From the NCBI RefSeq assembly GCF_000211855.2, contig NC_015638.1, positions 1,828,501 through 1,892,500 of the forward strand: a stretch of 64,000 nt of DNA, in the 5' to 3' direction. The notes under the pieces are model-generated. The model did no database searches. It saw only the letters and a program-made list of their open reading frames with translations, and had not been told where the DNA came from. Source of the stretch: Lacinutrix sp. 5H-3-7-4 (GTDB lineage: Bacteria; Bacteroidota; Bacteroidia; Flavobacteriales; Flavobacteriaceae). The translations under genes were made by a program, and so were the position numbers. Below are positions 39,888-49,078 of the stretch, piece by piece (within the stretch, counting starts at the first letter, position 1; each line of letters begins with the position of its first letter).

Positions 39888-41534
39888 ATGAAAAAAATAA
39901 ACTATTTATTATTAATAGTATTCACAATTTTATCATGTAAAAACGATAAAAGCAAAGCAGAAACTAAAGATGTTTCTCCTCAAAATACAGCAATGGAAAC
40001 AAAACTTGATAAATATGTAAGCGTTAAATTAACTGCAGATTTAAGTGTACTTTCAGAAAATGAAAAACAAATGTTGCCTTTATTAATAGATGCTGCAAAT
40101 AAAATGAACGATCTATTTTGGTATGAGTCTTATGGTGATCAAGATTTATTATTAACAAGTATTAAAGATGAAGCTACAAAAGCGTTTGTGAAAATTAATT
40201 ATGGACCTTGGGATAGGTTAGATAACAACAAACCATTTGTAGAAGGTATAGGAGAGAAGCAAAAAGGAGCAAACTTTTACCCAAAAGATATAACAAAGGA
40301 AGAGTTTGAAAACGCAAGCATGGAAAACAAATCGAGTATTTATAACTTTGTTAGAAGAGATAAAGAAGGAAATTTATACACTATACCATACCACGAACAA
40401 TTCAAGGAAGAAGTTAAAGAGGTGTCTAATTTATTAATTGAAGCATCTAGATTAGCTGAAGATAAAGGATTAAAAAAATATTTAGAGTTAAGAGCTGAAG
40501 CCTTATTAGATGATAATTATCAACAAAGCGACCTTGCCTGGATGGATATGAAAAACAATACTTTAGATATTGTTATTGGCCCAATAGAAACTTACGAAGA
40601 CCAATTATTTGGAAATAAAGCAGCACATGAAGGTTATGTGTTAATTAAAGATCAAGCATGGAGTGAAAAATTAGAAAAATTCAGCAGTTTCTTACCAGAA
40701 TTACAAAAAGGACTACCTGTTGGCGATAAATATAAAACTGAGAAACCAGGAACAGATAGCGATTTAAATGCATATGATGTTGTTTTCTATGCAGGAGATT
40801 GTAATGCGGGAAGTAAAACCATTGCTATTAACCTACCAAATGATGAAGAGGTACAATTAGAAAAAGGAACAAGAAGATTGCAATTAAAAAATGCAATGCA
40901 AGCAAAATTTGATAAAATTTTAATGCCAATCTCAAAGGTATTAATAGATGAAAGTCAAAGACAGCACATTACATTTGATGCCTTTTTTGAAAATACAATG
41001 TTTCATGAAGTTGCACATGGATTAGGAATAAAAAATACAATTAATGGAAAAGGTACAGTTAGAACCGCATTAAAAGAATATGCTAGTGCTTTAGAGGAAG
41101 GAAAAGCAGATATTTTAGGACTTTATATGGTGGAGCAATTACATAGTAAAGGAGAATTAACTAACGATTTAAAAGACAATATGGTTACATTTATGGCAGG
41201 AATATTTAGGTCTGTTAGATTTGGAGCTTCTAGTGCACACGGTAAAGCAAATATGATAAGGTTTAACTTTTTTAAACAAATGGGAGCTTTTTCAAGAAAC
41301 GAAAATGGAACTTATAAGGTTAATTTTTCTAAAATGGAATTAGCTATGCAAACACTTTCTGAGGTGATTTTAAATTACCAAGGAGATGGTGATTATGATG
41401 GCGTAGCCAAATTTGTTTCAAATTACGGGAATATAGGAGAAGTACTACAAAATGATTTAAATAGATTAAGTGATGCAAATATTCCTGTAGATGTTGTTTT
41501 TGAACAAGGAAAAGCCGTTTTAGGTTTAAAATAA
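39888..41534 (+). CDS. M49-like (dipeptidyl-peptidase III related) zinc metallopeptidase lipoprotein
   Basis: Exported zinc peptidase of 548 aa. A lipoprotein signal peptide (LLLIVFTILSCKNDK) puts it in the envelope. The zinc site is FHEVAHGLGIKN (HEVAH) with a second motif ALEEGKADILGLY (EExxAD) about 30 residues later, the order seen in DPP III. Classical DPP III has HEXXXH, one residue longer; here it is HEXXH. Annotation pipelines often call this family Zn-dependent hydrolase or Nudix by mistake; I see no Nudix box. ATG 39888 is preferred to the TTG at 39864. Confidence 0.85.
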   Translation: MKKINYLLLIVFTILSCKNDKSKAETKDVSPQNTAMETKLDKYVSVKLTADLSVLSENEKQMLPLLIDAANKMNDLFWYESYGDQDLLLTSIKDEATKAFVKINYGPWDRLDNNKPFVEGIGEKQKGANFYPKDITKEEFENASMENKSSIYNFVRRDKEGNLYTIPYHEQFKEEVKEVSNLLIEASRLAEDKGLKKYLELRAEALLDDNYQQSDLAWMDMKNNTLDIVIGPIETYEDQLFGNKAAHEGYVLIKDQAWSEKLEKFSSFLPELQKGLPVGDKYKTEKPGTDSDLNAYDVVFYAGDCNAGSKTIAINLPNDEEVQLEKGTRRLQLKNAMQAKFDKILMPISKVLIDESQRQHITFDAFFENTMFHEVAHGLGIKNTINGKGTVRTALKEYASALEEGKADILGLYMVEQLHSKGELTNDLKDNMVTFMAGIFRSVRFGASSAHGKANMIRFNFFKQMGAFSRNENGTYKVNFSKMELAMQTLSEVILNYQGDGDYDGVAKFVSNYGNIGEVLQNDLNRLSDANIPVDVVFEQGKAVLGLK

Positions 41535-41632
41535 TGTTAGAAGGTTTACATTTTAAAATATAATAAAATAGCTGCCTTATTTAAAACCCATACATAGCAT
41601 AGCTTACTCTTATATAATTAAATAATTTATTT

Positions 41633-41812
41633 ATGAATACAAATCAAATATTAACGACTCTAATAATAGTATTTGTTATATATTTTATTTTTGTAAACAT
41701 TAAAATTGTAATAAAAATTAAACAGTCTAGAGAAGCCGGAATTAAATTGTATAAGAAGAACTGGTATTATAAATTTTTATCCAGATACTTTATAAAAAAT
41801 TTGCCTTCTTAA
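41633..41812 (+). CDS. Small single-pass membrane protein, hypothetical
   Basis: A 59-aa ORF starting ATG 41633. The N-terminal transmembrane helix (TTLIIVFVIYFIFVNIKIVI) is followed by a basic, aromatic tail (REAGIKLYKKNWYYKFLSRY). Not recognised. It lies in the 350-bp space between the peptidase gene and lysS and ends 16 bases before a terminator, which supports it being expressed. Confidence 0.55.
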   Translation: MNTNQILTTLIIVFVIYFIFVNIKIVIKIKQSREAGIKLYKKNWYYKFLSRYFIKNLPS

Positions 41813-41827
41813 TTTTATTATAGAGAT

Positions 41828-41863
41828 AAAAAAAAGCATACATTTTTTAATGTATGCTTTTTT
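41828..41863. terminator. Bidirectional terminator before lysS end
   Basis: AAAAAGCATACATT / AATGTATGCTTTTT stem between convergent genes. Confidence 0.85.
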
Positions 41864-41884
41864 ATTTTATAAGTTTAATAGTAA

Positions 41885-43579
41885 CTATACTATTTCTACA
41901 AATAAGCCATCATCAGTTTTGTTCACTTTAGCAACGCCAAGTTTAGTTAAACCTTTAATGGTTTTATCCCATTTTTTATTGCTTAATCCAGATTGACTTT
42001 TTAATTCATTTAAATCAATAGGAGTATTTTTTTTCAGGATTTCGAAAACTGTTTTTTCCTCTTCACTCATAGGTATAGCTTTTTTCTCTGGTCTCATTTG
42101 TGGGAAAAATAACACTTCTTGTATAGATTGATTGTTAGTTAAAAACATAATTAATCTATCCATACCAATACCCATTCCAGATGTTGGAGGCATACCATAT
42201 TCTAATGCACGTAAAAAATCGTGATCAATAAATTCAGTAGCTTCATCATCTCCTTTTTGAGCTAATTTTAATTGGTGTTCAAAACGTTCGCGTTGGTCTA
42301 TTGGGTCGTTAAGCTCAGAATATGCATTAGCAATTTCTTTACCGCAAACCATTAATTCAAAACGTTCTGTAAGTTCTGGGTTATCCCTATGTTCTTTACA
42401 AAGTGGGCTCATTTCTTTTGGGTAATCTGTAATAAATGTAGGTTGTATATAATTACCTTCACATTTTTCACCAAAAATTTCATCTATAAGTTTTCCTTTA
42501 CCCATAGTAGCATCTACCGCTATACCCATATCTTTTGCAGCAGTTCTAATTTCATCTTCGGTTTTTCCTGTAATATCAAAACCAGTAAATTCTTTAATAG
42601 AATCTGCCATTGTAATACGTTTATATGGCGCTTTAAAGTTTACTTTATGTTCGCCAAATGTAGCTTCGCTAGTTCCGTTTACAGCAATAGCACAATGCTC
42701 TAAAAGTTTTTCGCAAAAATCCATCATCCAGTTGTAGTCTTTATAAGCTACATAAATTTCCATTGCTGTAAATTCAGGATTATGGGTTCTATCCATACCT
42801 TCATTTCTAAAGTTTTTAGAAAATTCATAAACACCATCAAAACCACCAACAATTAATCGTTTTAGGTATAACTCGTTAGCAATACGCATATATAATGGTA
42901 TGTCTAAACTATTATGGTGAGTTATAAAAGGTCTGGCAGCAGCACCACCAGGGATAGGTTGTAAAATAGGAGTTTCAACTTCAAAATATCCAGCATCATT
43001 AAAAAAGCTTCTCATAGCGTTAAATAATTTTGTACGCTTAACAAATACTTCTTTTACATGTGGATTTACAGCTAAATCTGCATAACGTTGTCTGTAACGC
43101 ATTTCTGGATCTACAAAGGCATCATGTTGGTTACCATCTGCATCAACTTTTGGTAATGGTAATGGTTTTAAAGCTTTACTTAATAAAGTAAAATCTTTAA
43201 CTAATACTGTTTTTTCTCCAACTTTAGTAGTAAACAATTCACCTTCAATACCAATAAAATCTCCAATATCTAAAAGTTTTTTATAGACATTGTTGTATTT
43301 ACTTTTATCATCACCAGCACAAATTTCGTCTCTATTAAAATAAACTTGTATGCGGCCTTCGCTATCTTGAAGCTCTGCAAAACTAGCATTACCTTGAATA
43401 CGACGAGACATTAAGCGTCCAGCAATAACAACTTGTGTTCCTTCTTTAAATTCCTGTTTAATTTTTTTAGTAGTTATAGATACAGGAAATAAATCGGCTG
43501 GATATGGATTAATATCCATATTACGAAGCTTGTTTAGCTTTTCTCTTCGTACGAGCTCTTGCTCAGATAATTGTGACAT
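41885..43579 (-). CDS. lysS: Lysyl-tRNA synthetase, class II
   Basis: Charges tRNA-Lys. The 564 residues have an OB-fold anticodon domain (VVIAGRLMSRRIQGNASFAE), the class II motif 1 to 3 regions (FNAMRSFFNDAGYFEVETPI; KNFRNEGMDRTHNPEFTAME; GMPPTSGMGIGMDRLIMFLT) and a C-terminal ~60-residue extension with a helical tail (EEKTVFEILKKNTPIDLNEL) seen in Bacteroidetes LysS. I use the ATG at 43579 (MSQLSEQELVRREK) instead of the upstream 43624, because the promoter lies between them. Confidence 0.97.
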   Translation of the reverse strand: MSQLSEQELVRREKLNKLRNMDINPYPADLFPVSITTKKIKQEFKEGTQVVIAGRLMSRRIQGNASFAELQDSEGRIQVYFNRDEICAGDDKSKYNNVYKKLLDIGDFIGIEGELFTTKVGEKTVLVKDFTLLSKALKPLPLPKVDADGNQHDAFVDPEMRYRQRYADLAVNPHVKEVFVKRTKLFNAMRSFFNDAGYFEVETPILQPIPGGAAARPFITHHNSLDIPLYMRIANELYLKRLIVGGFDGVYEFSKNFRNEGMDRTHNPEFTAMEIYVAYKDYNWMMDFCEKLLEHCAIAVNGTSEATFGEHKVNFKAPYKRITMADSIKEFTGFDITGKTEDEIRTAAKDMGIAVDATMGKGKLIDEIFGEKCEGNYIQPTFITDYPKEMSPLCKEHRDNPELTERFELMVCGKEIANAYSELNDPIDQRERFEHQLKLAQKGDDEATEFIDHDFLRALEYGMPPTSGMGIGMDRLIMFLTNNQSIQEVLFFPQMRPEKKAIPMSEEEKTVFEILKKNTPIDLNELKSQSGLSNKKWDKTIKGLTKLGVAKVNKTDDGLFVEIV

Positions 43580-43601
43580 AATATAATAGTGTTTAAGCCT
43601 G

Positions 43602-43631
43602 CAAAGATAATGGCTTTGTAACAAAACGCAA
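43602..43631 (-). promoter_or_regulatory. Promoter of lysS
   Basis: On the minus strand TTG (43629-43631) and TATCTTTG (43602-43609) are 19 bases apart, a full match to the Bacteroidetes primary sigma consensus. Confidence 0.7.
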
Positions 43632-43701
43632 TAGCTTACGTCTTATAAATAAATCATCAATCAATACTGAAACTTTTTCGGTATAAAAATTAAATCAAAT
43701 T

Positions 43702-43860
43702 ATGAGTATTTGGAGAGTAATTCTTTCTGTTATTTGTCCGCCTTTAGCCGTTATAGATAAAGGTTGTGGCTCAATTATTATTACATTTTTATTATGGCTT
43801 TGTGGTTGGGTTCCAGGCGTTATAGCTGCCCTAGTAATTTTAAATAATCCTGAAAGATAA
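43702..43860 (+). CDS. YqaE/Pmp3 family small membrane protein
   Basis: A 52-aa hydrophobic protein: MSIWRVILSVICPPLAVIDK, then GCGSIIITFLLWLCGWVPGV and IAALVILNN. Two transmembrane helices and the CPPLAV... GWxPGxIxA pattern are those of the Pmp3/YqaE (UPF0057) family, linked in yeast and plants to membrane potential and salt stress. It is divergent from lysS and precedes a lipoprotein gene. Confidence 0.9.
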   Translation: MSIWRVILSVICPPLAVIDKGCGSIIITFLLWLCGWVPGVIAALVILNNPER

Positions 43861-43864
43861 ATTG

Positions 43865-43872
43865 TATCTTTG
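43865..43872 (+). promoter_or_regulatory. -7 box upstream of the 43899 lipoprotein gene
   Basis: TATCTTTG followed by GCAG, a perfect -7 match 26 bases before the start codon; no TTG at the -33 position. Confidence 0.5.
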
Positions 43873-43898
43873 CAGTATAACTTAATCGCTTTATTTAT

Positions 43899-44708
43899 AT
43901 GAAAAAAATTACTTTACTTTTCGCATGTCTTTCGGTTTTATTTTTAACTAGTTGTAATTTTACAGAAGAAATTACTTTTAATGAAGATGGCTCTGGAGAA
44001 TTTATTATGAATTATGACATGTCTCAAGTAATGGAGTCTTTAAAAGAAATGGGCATGGATGATAGTGCTAAAAAAGAAGACAATACTAAAAAGAAGAAAA
44101 AACCTATTGATAGTGTTTTCTATTTTAAAGATATGTTAGTAGAAAAAGCAGATAGTATAGCAAAACTATCACCAGAAAAGCAAGAGGAAATAAAAGCAAT
44201 GAAAGATGTTGTTATTAAAATTAAAATGAATGAAGATAAAGGTTTATTTAATTTTGGTTTTGGGTCTACATTTAAAAGCTTAGAAACACTGCCTCAAGCT
44301 TTAAAAAACATAGAAAATGCTAAGAAATTAAGTAATAAAGAAAATGCACAAGCTAGTAAAATGAGTGAAAGTGCCTTTGCAAAATCTAGCGAAAACATGC
44401 TTGAGAAAGTAGGCTTTAGTTACGACGGAAAAACGTTTAATCGCTTTTTTAAAGAAGAAATAAACGAACCTTCTCAAGAAGAAATAGATGCTTTAAATAA
44501 TGAAATGAATGAAATGGGAAGCATGAAAAGTGTATTTGAAGAAATGTCTTATACATTAGTATATAATTTCCCAAAGCGAATAAAATCTGTTTCAAATAAG
44601 AATGCTAAAATAAGTAACAACAGAAAAACAGTTAGTTTAAAAATGAATTTTATGGAGATGATAGAGTCTCCAAAAGAAACTAATTTAACTGTTACATTAG
44701 AAGATTAA
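43899..44708 (+). CDS. Lipoprotein of unknown function
   Basis: A 269-aa exported lipoprotein with SPII signal (LLFACLSVLFLTSCNFTEEI). The start of the mature part, EEITFNEDGSGEFIMNYDMS, reads like the first strands of a beta-rich domain common in flavobacterial lipoproteins. A central Lys-rich stretch (KKEDNTKKKKKPIDS) follows. The C-terminal region is again beta-rich (YTLVYNFPKRIKSVSNKNAK). It lies four bases before lipB, but a functional link is unlikely to follow from that alone. Confidence 0.75.
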   Translation: MKKITLLFACLSVLFLTSCNFTEEITFNEDGSGEFIMNYDMSQVMESLKEMGMDDSAKKEDNTKKKKKPIDSVFYFKDMLVEKADSIAKLSPEKQEEIKAMKDVVIKIKMNEDKGLFNFGFGSTFKSLETLPQALKNIENAKKLSNKENAQASKMSESAFAKSSENMLEKVGFSYDGKTFNRFFKEEINEPSQEEIDALNNEMNEMGSMKSVFEEMSYTLVYNFPKRIKSVSNKNAKISNNRKTVSLKMNFMEMIESPKETNLTVTLED

Positions 44709-44711
44709 ATT

Positions 44712-45416
44712 GTGAATAAAAACATACAATTACAAGACTTAGGTACTAAAGACTTTAAAGAAACTTGGGATTATCAAGAAGCGTTATTTAAAGGTATATT
44801 AGATACAAAAATCAAAAACAGAAGAGAAGACGCAGGATTAGATACAAATAATTACTTTTTATTTGTAGAGCATCCACATGTCTATACCTTAGGTAAAAGT
44901 GGTGATATGTCTAATTTGTTGCTTGACGAACAGCAATTAAAAGACAAAGGTGCTACTTTTTATAAAATAAATCGTGGTGGTGATATTACGTATCATGGAC
45001 CAGGCCAAATTGTAGGCTATCCTATTTTAGATTTAGATAATTTTTTTACAGACATACATAAGTATTTACGTTTGTTAGAAGAGATGATAATACTTACACT
45101 TGGCGAGTATGGCTTAAAAGCCGAACGATCTCCTGGTGAAACAGGCGTTTGGTTAGATGTTGGAACACCATTTGCTCGTAAAATTTGCGCAATGGGAGTT
45201 CGTGCTAGTCGTTGGGTTACTATGCATGGTTTTGCACTTAATGTGAATGCTAATTTGGGATATTTTGATAATATTATACCATGCGGAATTCGTGGTAAGG
45301 CAGTAACTTCTCTTAATGTTGAATTAGGAAAAAAAGAAGTTGATGAAGCTGAAGTTAAAACAAAGCTTTTAAAACATTTTACTACCTTATTTGATGCAGA
45401 AATGATAAGCAAATAA
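44712..45416 (+). CDS. lipB: Lipoyl(octanoyl) transferase LipB
   Basis: Transfers octanoyl from ACP to lipoyl domains, first step of lipoate assembly on E2 and GcvH. The 234 residues contain FVEHPHVYTLGKSGD, INRGGDITYHGPGQIVGYPI, the catalytic GxKICAMG-type segment (ARKICAMGVRASRWVTMHG, with Lys and Cys) and CGIRGKAVTSLN. The start codon is GTG at 44712, four bases after the previous stop. The E2 of the window (19421) would be one of its substrates. Confidence 0.95.
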   Translation: MNKNIQLQDLGTKDFKETWDYQEALFKGILDTKIKNRREDAGLDTNNYFLFVEHPHVYTLGKSGDMSNLLLDEQQLKDKGATFYKINRGGDITYHGPGQIVGYPILDLDNFFTDIHKYLRLLEEMIILTLGEYGLKAERSPGETGVWLDVGTPFARKICAMGVRASRWVTMHGFALNVNANLGYFDNIIPCGIRGKAVTSLNVELGKKEVDEAEVKTKLLKHFTTLFDAEMISK

Positions 45417-45450
45417 ACGCTTTAATGTAACTGTATTAGTATTAAAATAT

Positions 45451-45507
45451 AAGTCGTTATTTTACTTAAATTTATTTTTAAATTAGTAAAATAGCGACTT
45501 TTTTTAT
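45451..45507 (+). terminator. Terminator after lipB
   Basis: AAGTCGTTATTTTACT ... AGTAAAATAGCGACTT, a 16-bp stem with one mismatch, followed by a T-run. The rest of the 318-bp gap up to 45734 is AT-rich and shows no gene that I can support. Confidence 0.8.
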
Positions 45508-45734
45508 TTATAATGATAGATCAAAAAAATGTAATCTAGTAGAGTTTTTTTTTCTCTCTCTTGTAAAAATTATTGAAAATATAATGGTTTAAAATCTTAT
45601 AAAAGATGTAAGGGGTTTTATTTGTATTACTATTCTTACTAATCAGTGTTAAAATTTTAATTTAATAACATAACTCATTGGTTTTTATTATTTTAGCGGT
45701 ATATTTTTGTTTAAATGCCCTTAAACTTAACCAC

Positions 45735-47195
45735 ATGATTATGAGATTAACTAGATTACTTTTTTTATTATTTGTTTTTTGTACAACTGCTGTTTTTTCA
45801 CAGGTAGGAATTGGTACAGTAAACCCAGATGCTTCCTCTGCTTTAGATATTAGTTCTACCACGCAAGGATTATTAGCTCCTAGAATGACAACTGCCGAAA
45901 GATTGGCAATTACTACTCCAGCAAATGGTTTGTTGGTTTACGATATTACAACTCTTTCTTTTTATTATTTTAACGGTACAAATTGGGTAGAAGTATTGTC
46001 TACAACAGTTCCTGCCAGAGATAATTATAAATTGGTTAAAGATATTACAGACTTGGCAGATGAGTTAACTGCTGGTGGTGGTTCACAATATCAATTAAAT
46101 TCAGATTTTTTATATGAAATTAATGGTACCATTGTTTTTGATTATCCAATAGATTTAAATGGTGCCAATATAATAGGTAGAGATACTAGCCAGGATATTA
46201 TTGTTAATGGTTTTTCTGGAGCACTATTTTCTGGTGGAAATGGCGGCCGACTTAAAGATTTGTTAATTAGCGGTGGAGGACAACCAGTTTTTAATATTAC
46301 TAGTGATGGTTCACAAAGTTTAATAGGTTATAGTGTTGTTATAAATAATGCCTCTTCATTAGGTACTTTAAGTAATTTTGGTACTGTTTTTTTTGAGGTT
46401 TTACAAGTTATAAATACAAATAACGGTTTTACTTTTTCTAATATAAATTCTTTATTTATGGAAAAAGTGTTTTGGACAGAAACTAATACCGGTACATTTT
46501 TAACACTTACAGGAACGTTTCAAAATTTACAAATTGCTAATGGTAGAATTGTTGTAGATACTGGAGAAACTGGTTTAAATGTTAGCTCAAACCCAACAAT
46601 TGGTTCTTCGGCATCTTTAACCGGTATAAATTTTACAGGAGCAGGAAATAAAGTACAAGGTTATACAGCAAATACATATACAGGCTATGACTTTACAAAT
46701 TTTTGGGATGTTGACTGTCAAGGTATACCTCAAGAGACAGATAACAATGCAATTGGTGATTATAACTTAAGCTTTAATACAGGAACTGGTGCATTTACAA
46801 CTTATACAGGTTCAGGTATTCCTGTAAAAGTTTCTGGTATTACAGCTACAAATAATTTATTTAGATTTAGAGCGGTAGGAAATAATAGGTTGGTTTATGA
46901 AGGTAAAAGAACAAGATATTTTTCGGTAACAGCAAGTATTTCTTTTAGGGGAAATACAAACAACGATGTTTTATTATTTTACGTAGCAAAAGGAATTAGT
47001 GGTAATACAACAGCTTCACCATTGTTAGAAACAGGAACAGCTAGTGAAATAGTAACTAATTTTAATATTGGTGCGGTTCCTGTTGTAGGAACTGTACAAC
47101 TATCACCAGGAGATTTTGTTGAAATCTGGACAGAAAGAGACTCTGGTGTAGGAGCTAATGTTTATGTCGCTTCTTTAAATATGGTAATACGCTAG
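45735..47195 (+). CDS. Large secreted protein of unknown function
   Basis: Predicted exported protein of 486 aa. After the signal peptide (LLFLLFVFCTTAVFSQ) comes VGIGTVNPDASSALDISSTT and GLLAPRMTTAERLAITTPA, a segment very common at the start of flavobacterial surface proteins and resembling phage tail-fibre-like repeats. The middle has right-handed beta-helix character (ISGGGQPVFNITSDGSQSLI). The last third, with TEIWTERD-like sequence (FVEIWTERDSGVGANVYVAS), resembles a jelly-roll end. No T9SS C-terminal signal is evident. The ATG at 45735 or 45741 fits the signal peptide; the in-frame start at 45678 would give an unlikely leader. Confidence 0.75.
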   Translation: MIMRLTRLLFLLFVFCTTAVFSQVGIGTVNPDASSALDISSTTQGLLAPRMTTAERLAITTPANGLLVYDITTLSFYYFNGTNWVEVLSTTVPARDNYKLVKDITDLADELTAGGGSQYQLNSDFLYEINGTIVFDYPIDLNGANIIGRDTSQDIIVNGFSGALFSGGNGGRLKDLLISGGGQPVFNITSDGSQSLIGYSVVINNASSLGTLSNFGTVFFEVLQVINTNNGFTFSNINSLFMEKVFWTETNTGTFLTLTGTFQNLQIANGRIVVDTGETGLNVSSNPTIGSSASLTGINFTGAGNKVQGYTANTYTGYDFTNFWDVDCQGIPQETDNNAIGDYNLSFNTGTGAFTTYTGSGIPVKVSGITATNNLFRFRAVGNNRLVYEGKRTRYFSVTASISFRGNTNNDVLLFYVAKGISGNTTASPLLETGTASEIVTNFNIGAVPVVGTVQLSPGDFVEIWTERDSGVGANVYVASLNMVIR

Positions 47196-47217
47196 TATTT
47201 AAAATAAATTAAATATA

Positions 47218-47275
47218 AAAAAGGCATCAAAAATCTAGAGGTATTTTTAAATACTAGATTTTTGATGCCTTTTTA
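47218..47275. terminator. Bidirectional terminator
   Basis: AAAAAGGCATCAAAAATCTA pairs with its complement TAGATTTTTGATGCCTTTTT; a stem of about 21 bp between convergent genes. Confidence 0.9.
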
Positions 47276-47293
47276 AGTTGAATATAACTTTAA

Positions 47294-48343
47294 TTAATCT
47301 TCAGCATTAAAAAATACTTTATAATAATGCATTTTTTTCTCTTCGTCATAACCACGTTCTAAATATTCTTGTGCTGCATCTGGCGCATCAATATCTAGTT
47401 TAATTTGTATGTTAGTGTCTAGTTTTATATCGGTTTTAATTTTCTTTTTGTCCTTTTTTACAACGGCTTCAGCTAAATCAAATTGATTGCGTAATAAAAT
47501 ATTTTGCTCACCTTCGTATTCTTTTTTAAAGTCTTCAAATAAACGAATGTGTTTTTCTTCGGTAAAAACTTCTTCTTTAAAATTTTCGACGTTTATAATT
47601 TCATTTTCTTTAAAATAGTCTATGGTTTTGGCTAAAAAAATGTTTCGTTCTTGTTCGCCATAACTTGTTTTTAAAATTTCGGTAGAAAACTCACTACACA
47701 TATCTAAGTAGTTATGTGTATGGTTATTCATATCATCGGCATATTTAATATTTAAAAATTTATTTAACCAATATTGTGTATCGTAACTATTATTATCTAC
47801 ACTTAAAACAATGTTACCTTCCATATCTGTTTGGTTTAAAATAAGGCAACCTTTATCTACTTTTTTACTAGAAATTCCTTTTTGTACCAAGACATCGTAG
47901 CTATTATCTTCTAAATAGGTTTGAAAGAAATTAATTTTATTTTCAATTTTAAAAATCCCAATAGCATTGGTAGTCATATCTTTAAATTCTATACCTTCAA
48001 ATACAGCAACTAAAACATCTCCTGTTTTTATTTGAGCAGAGTCGCTTTGCTCATATAAATGTTTTACTATGTTTTTTGAAGTTTCTACAAATGCTTCATC
48101 ATCATTAAATATACTTTTAGCATAAGCATTAATTTCGTTTAACTCCACATTTGCGTGGTGATTAAAACGATAGCTTTGTACTACACTACCAAATGGTCTT
48201 AATAAAAAAGGTAGCATAAGTTCGTAGCTTTCTTCGTCGAAATGAACTTCTTGATCTGAAAAAGCATTTTTAGTATCGTTATGTTTATTGCCTACTTTAT
48301 GAATTATAAATTTTGAAATGCTTGCGTTTTTACGTGTAATCAT
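47294..48343 (-). CDS. Nucleoid-associated protein (NdpA/YejK family)
   Basis: DNA-binding nucleoid protein family PF04245, 349 aa from ATG 48343 (MITRKNASISKFIIHKVGNK). Typical features: N-terminal ISKFIIHKVGNKH, SDQEVHFDEE, GDVLVAVFEGIEF, and the basic KKDKKKIKTDIKLDTNIQIK near the end. YejK of E. coli binds the nucleoid; its precise role is unclear. It stands alone between two terminators, on the minus strand. Confidence 0.85.
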   Translation of the reverse strand: MITRKNASISKFIIHKVGNKHNDTKNAFSDQEVHFDEESYELMLPFLLRPFGSVVQSYRFNHHANVELNEINAYAKSIFNDDEAFVETSKNIVKHLYEQSDSAQIKTGDVLVAVFEGIEFKDMTTNAIGIFKIENKINFFQTYLEDNSYDVLVQKGISSKKVDKGCLILNQTDMEGNIVLSVDNNSYDTQYWLNKFLNIKYADDMNNHTHNYLDMCSEFSTEILKTSYGEQERNIFLAKTIDYFKENEIINVENFKEEVFTEEKHIRLFEDFKKEYEGEQNILLRNQFDLAEAVVKKDKKKIKTDIKLDTNIQIKLDIDAPDAAQEYLERGYDEEKKMHYYKVFFNAED

Positions 48344-48405
48344 CTTAATCAATTGAAGTTTTATTCTAAAATACAATAGTAAACATTCTCTTAGAAAAAA
48401 GGAAT

Positions 48406-48440
48406 AAAAAAAACCGAAGACTTATGTCTTCGGTTTTTTT
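48406..48440 (-). terminator. Terminator after the 48459 gene
   Basis: AAACCGAAGAC TTAT GTCTTCGGTTT with A/T runs, a perfect 15-bp stem. Confidence 0.88.
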
Positions 48441-48458
48441 AATATACATTTTTAATAT

Positions 48459-48989
48459 TTATAGTTTTATATTATAAAGCTCAAGAGCATCATTATATAA
48501 TATATTATGGCTTCTTGATGTGTTATTAGATGAGTCTATAATAAAATATCTAATTTTAGTTATAGCTGCATTTAACTCTCCACTAGATTGTTTAGCATAA
48601 AAGGTAAGTGTGTTAAGTCCGTAAGTAAAAGTTATTACTTGATCTTCACCACTAGTTAATGGGTAATCAAACGTCATAGGATACCATATGTCTTCTCCAA
48701 ATAGTTGAAAATATACTAAAATTAGTGAACTCTCCATTACGTTTTCATTAATGTCTGTATCACTTATTTCAAATACGTTTGCGGCTCCTCCTAAATAAGT
48801 TCCAGGTGACCAAGTTATATTATCTACAGTTTTTGCAATTACATTGGCGTTACCATCTGTTCCTGCAACACCTTGTTCTCCTTGTGGTCCTTGTTCGCCA
48901 TCTGCTCCATCTTCTGCAGAGCAAGAAAAGGTTAATGCTACTATTAGAGCTAATACGACATACTTTGATTTTGAAATTAATTTTTTCAT
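48459..48989 (-). CDS. Lipoprotein with a short collagen-like stretch
   Basis: A 176-aa exported protein. The SPII signal (LALIVALTFSCSAEDG) is directly followed by Gly-x-x triplets (GADGEQGPQGEQGVAGTDG), a common spacer just after the lipid anchor in Bacteroidetes lipoproteins. The rest is a beta-rich domain (WSPGTYLGGAANVFEISDTD, TFTYGLNTLTFYAKQSSG). Function unknown. The transcript leader shares about 30 bases with that of the neighbouring 49079 gene. Confidence 0.78.
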   Translation of the reverse strand: MKKLISKSKYVVLALIVALTFSCSAEDGADGEQGPQGEQGVAGTDGNANVIAKTVDNITWSPGTYLGGAANVFEISDTDINENVMESSLILVYFQLFGEDIWYPMTFDYPLTSGEDQVITFTYGLNTLTFYAKQSSGELNAAITKIRYFIIDSSNNTSRSHNILYNDALELYNIKL

Positions 48990-49078
48990 GATTTCTTGTT
49001 TAAATTTATTTTATGATTAATAGTTTATTTATTATTTAATGGTTTAAAAATTGAAAGGTTAACAGATGTGAATTTTTT

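Noticed and set aside
41633..41812. The 59-aa ORF as chance
   Set aside because: I considered dropping it, but kept it at low confidence because it has a clean membrane segment, a basic tail and a terminator right after its stop.
45735..47195. Type IX secretion substrate
   Set aside because: The N-terminal segment is of a kind common in surface proteins, but the C terminus (NVYVASLNMVIR) shows no T9SS sorting domain.
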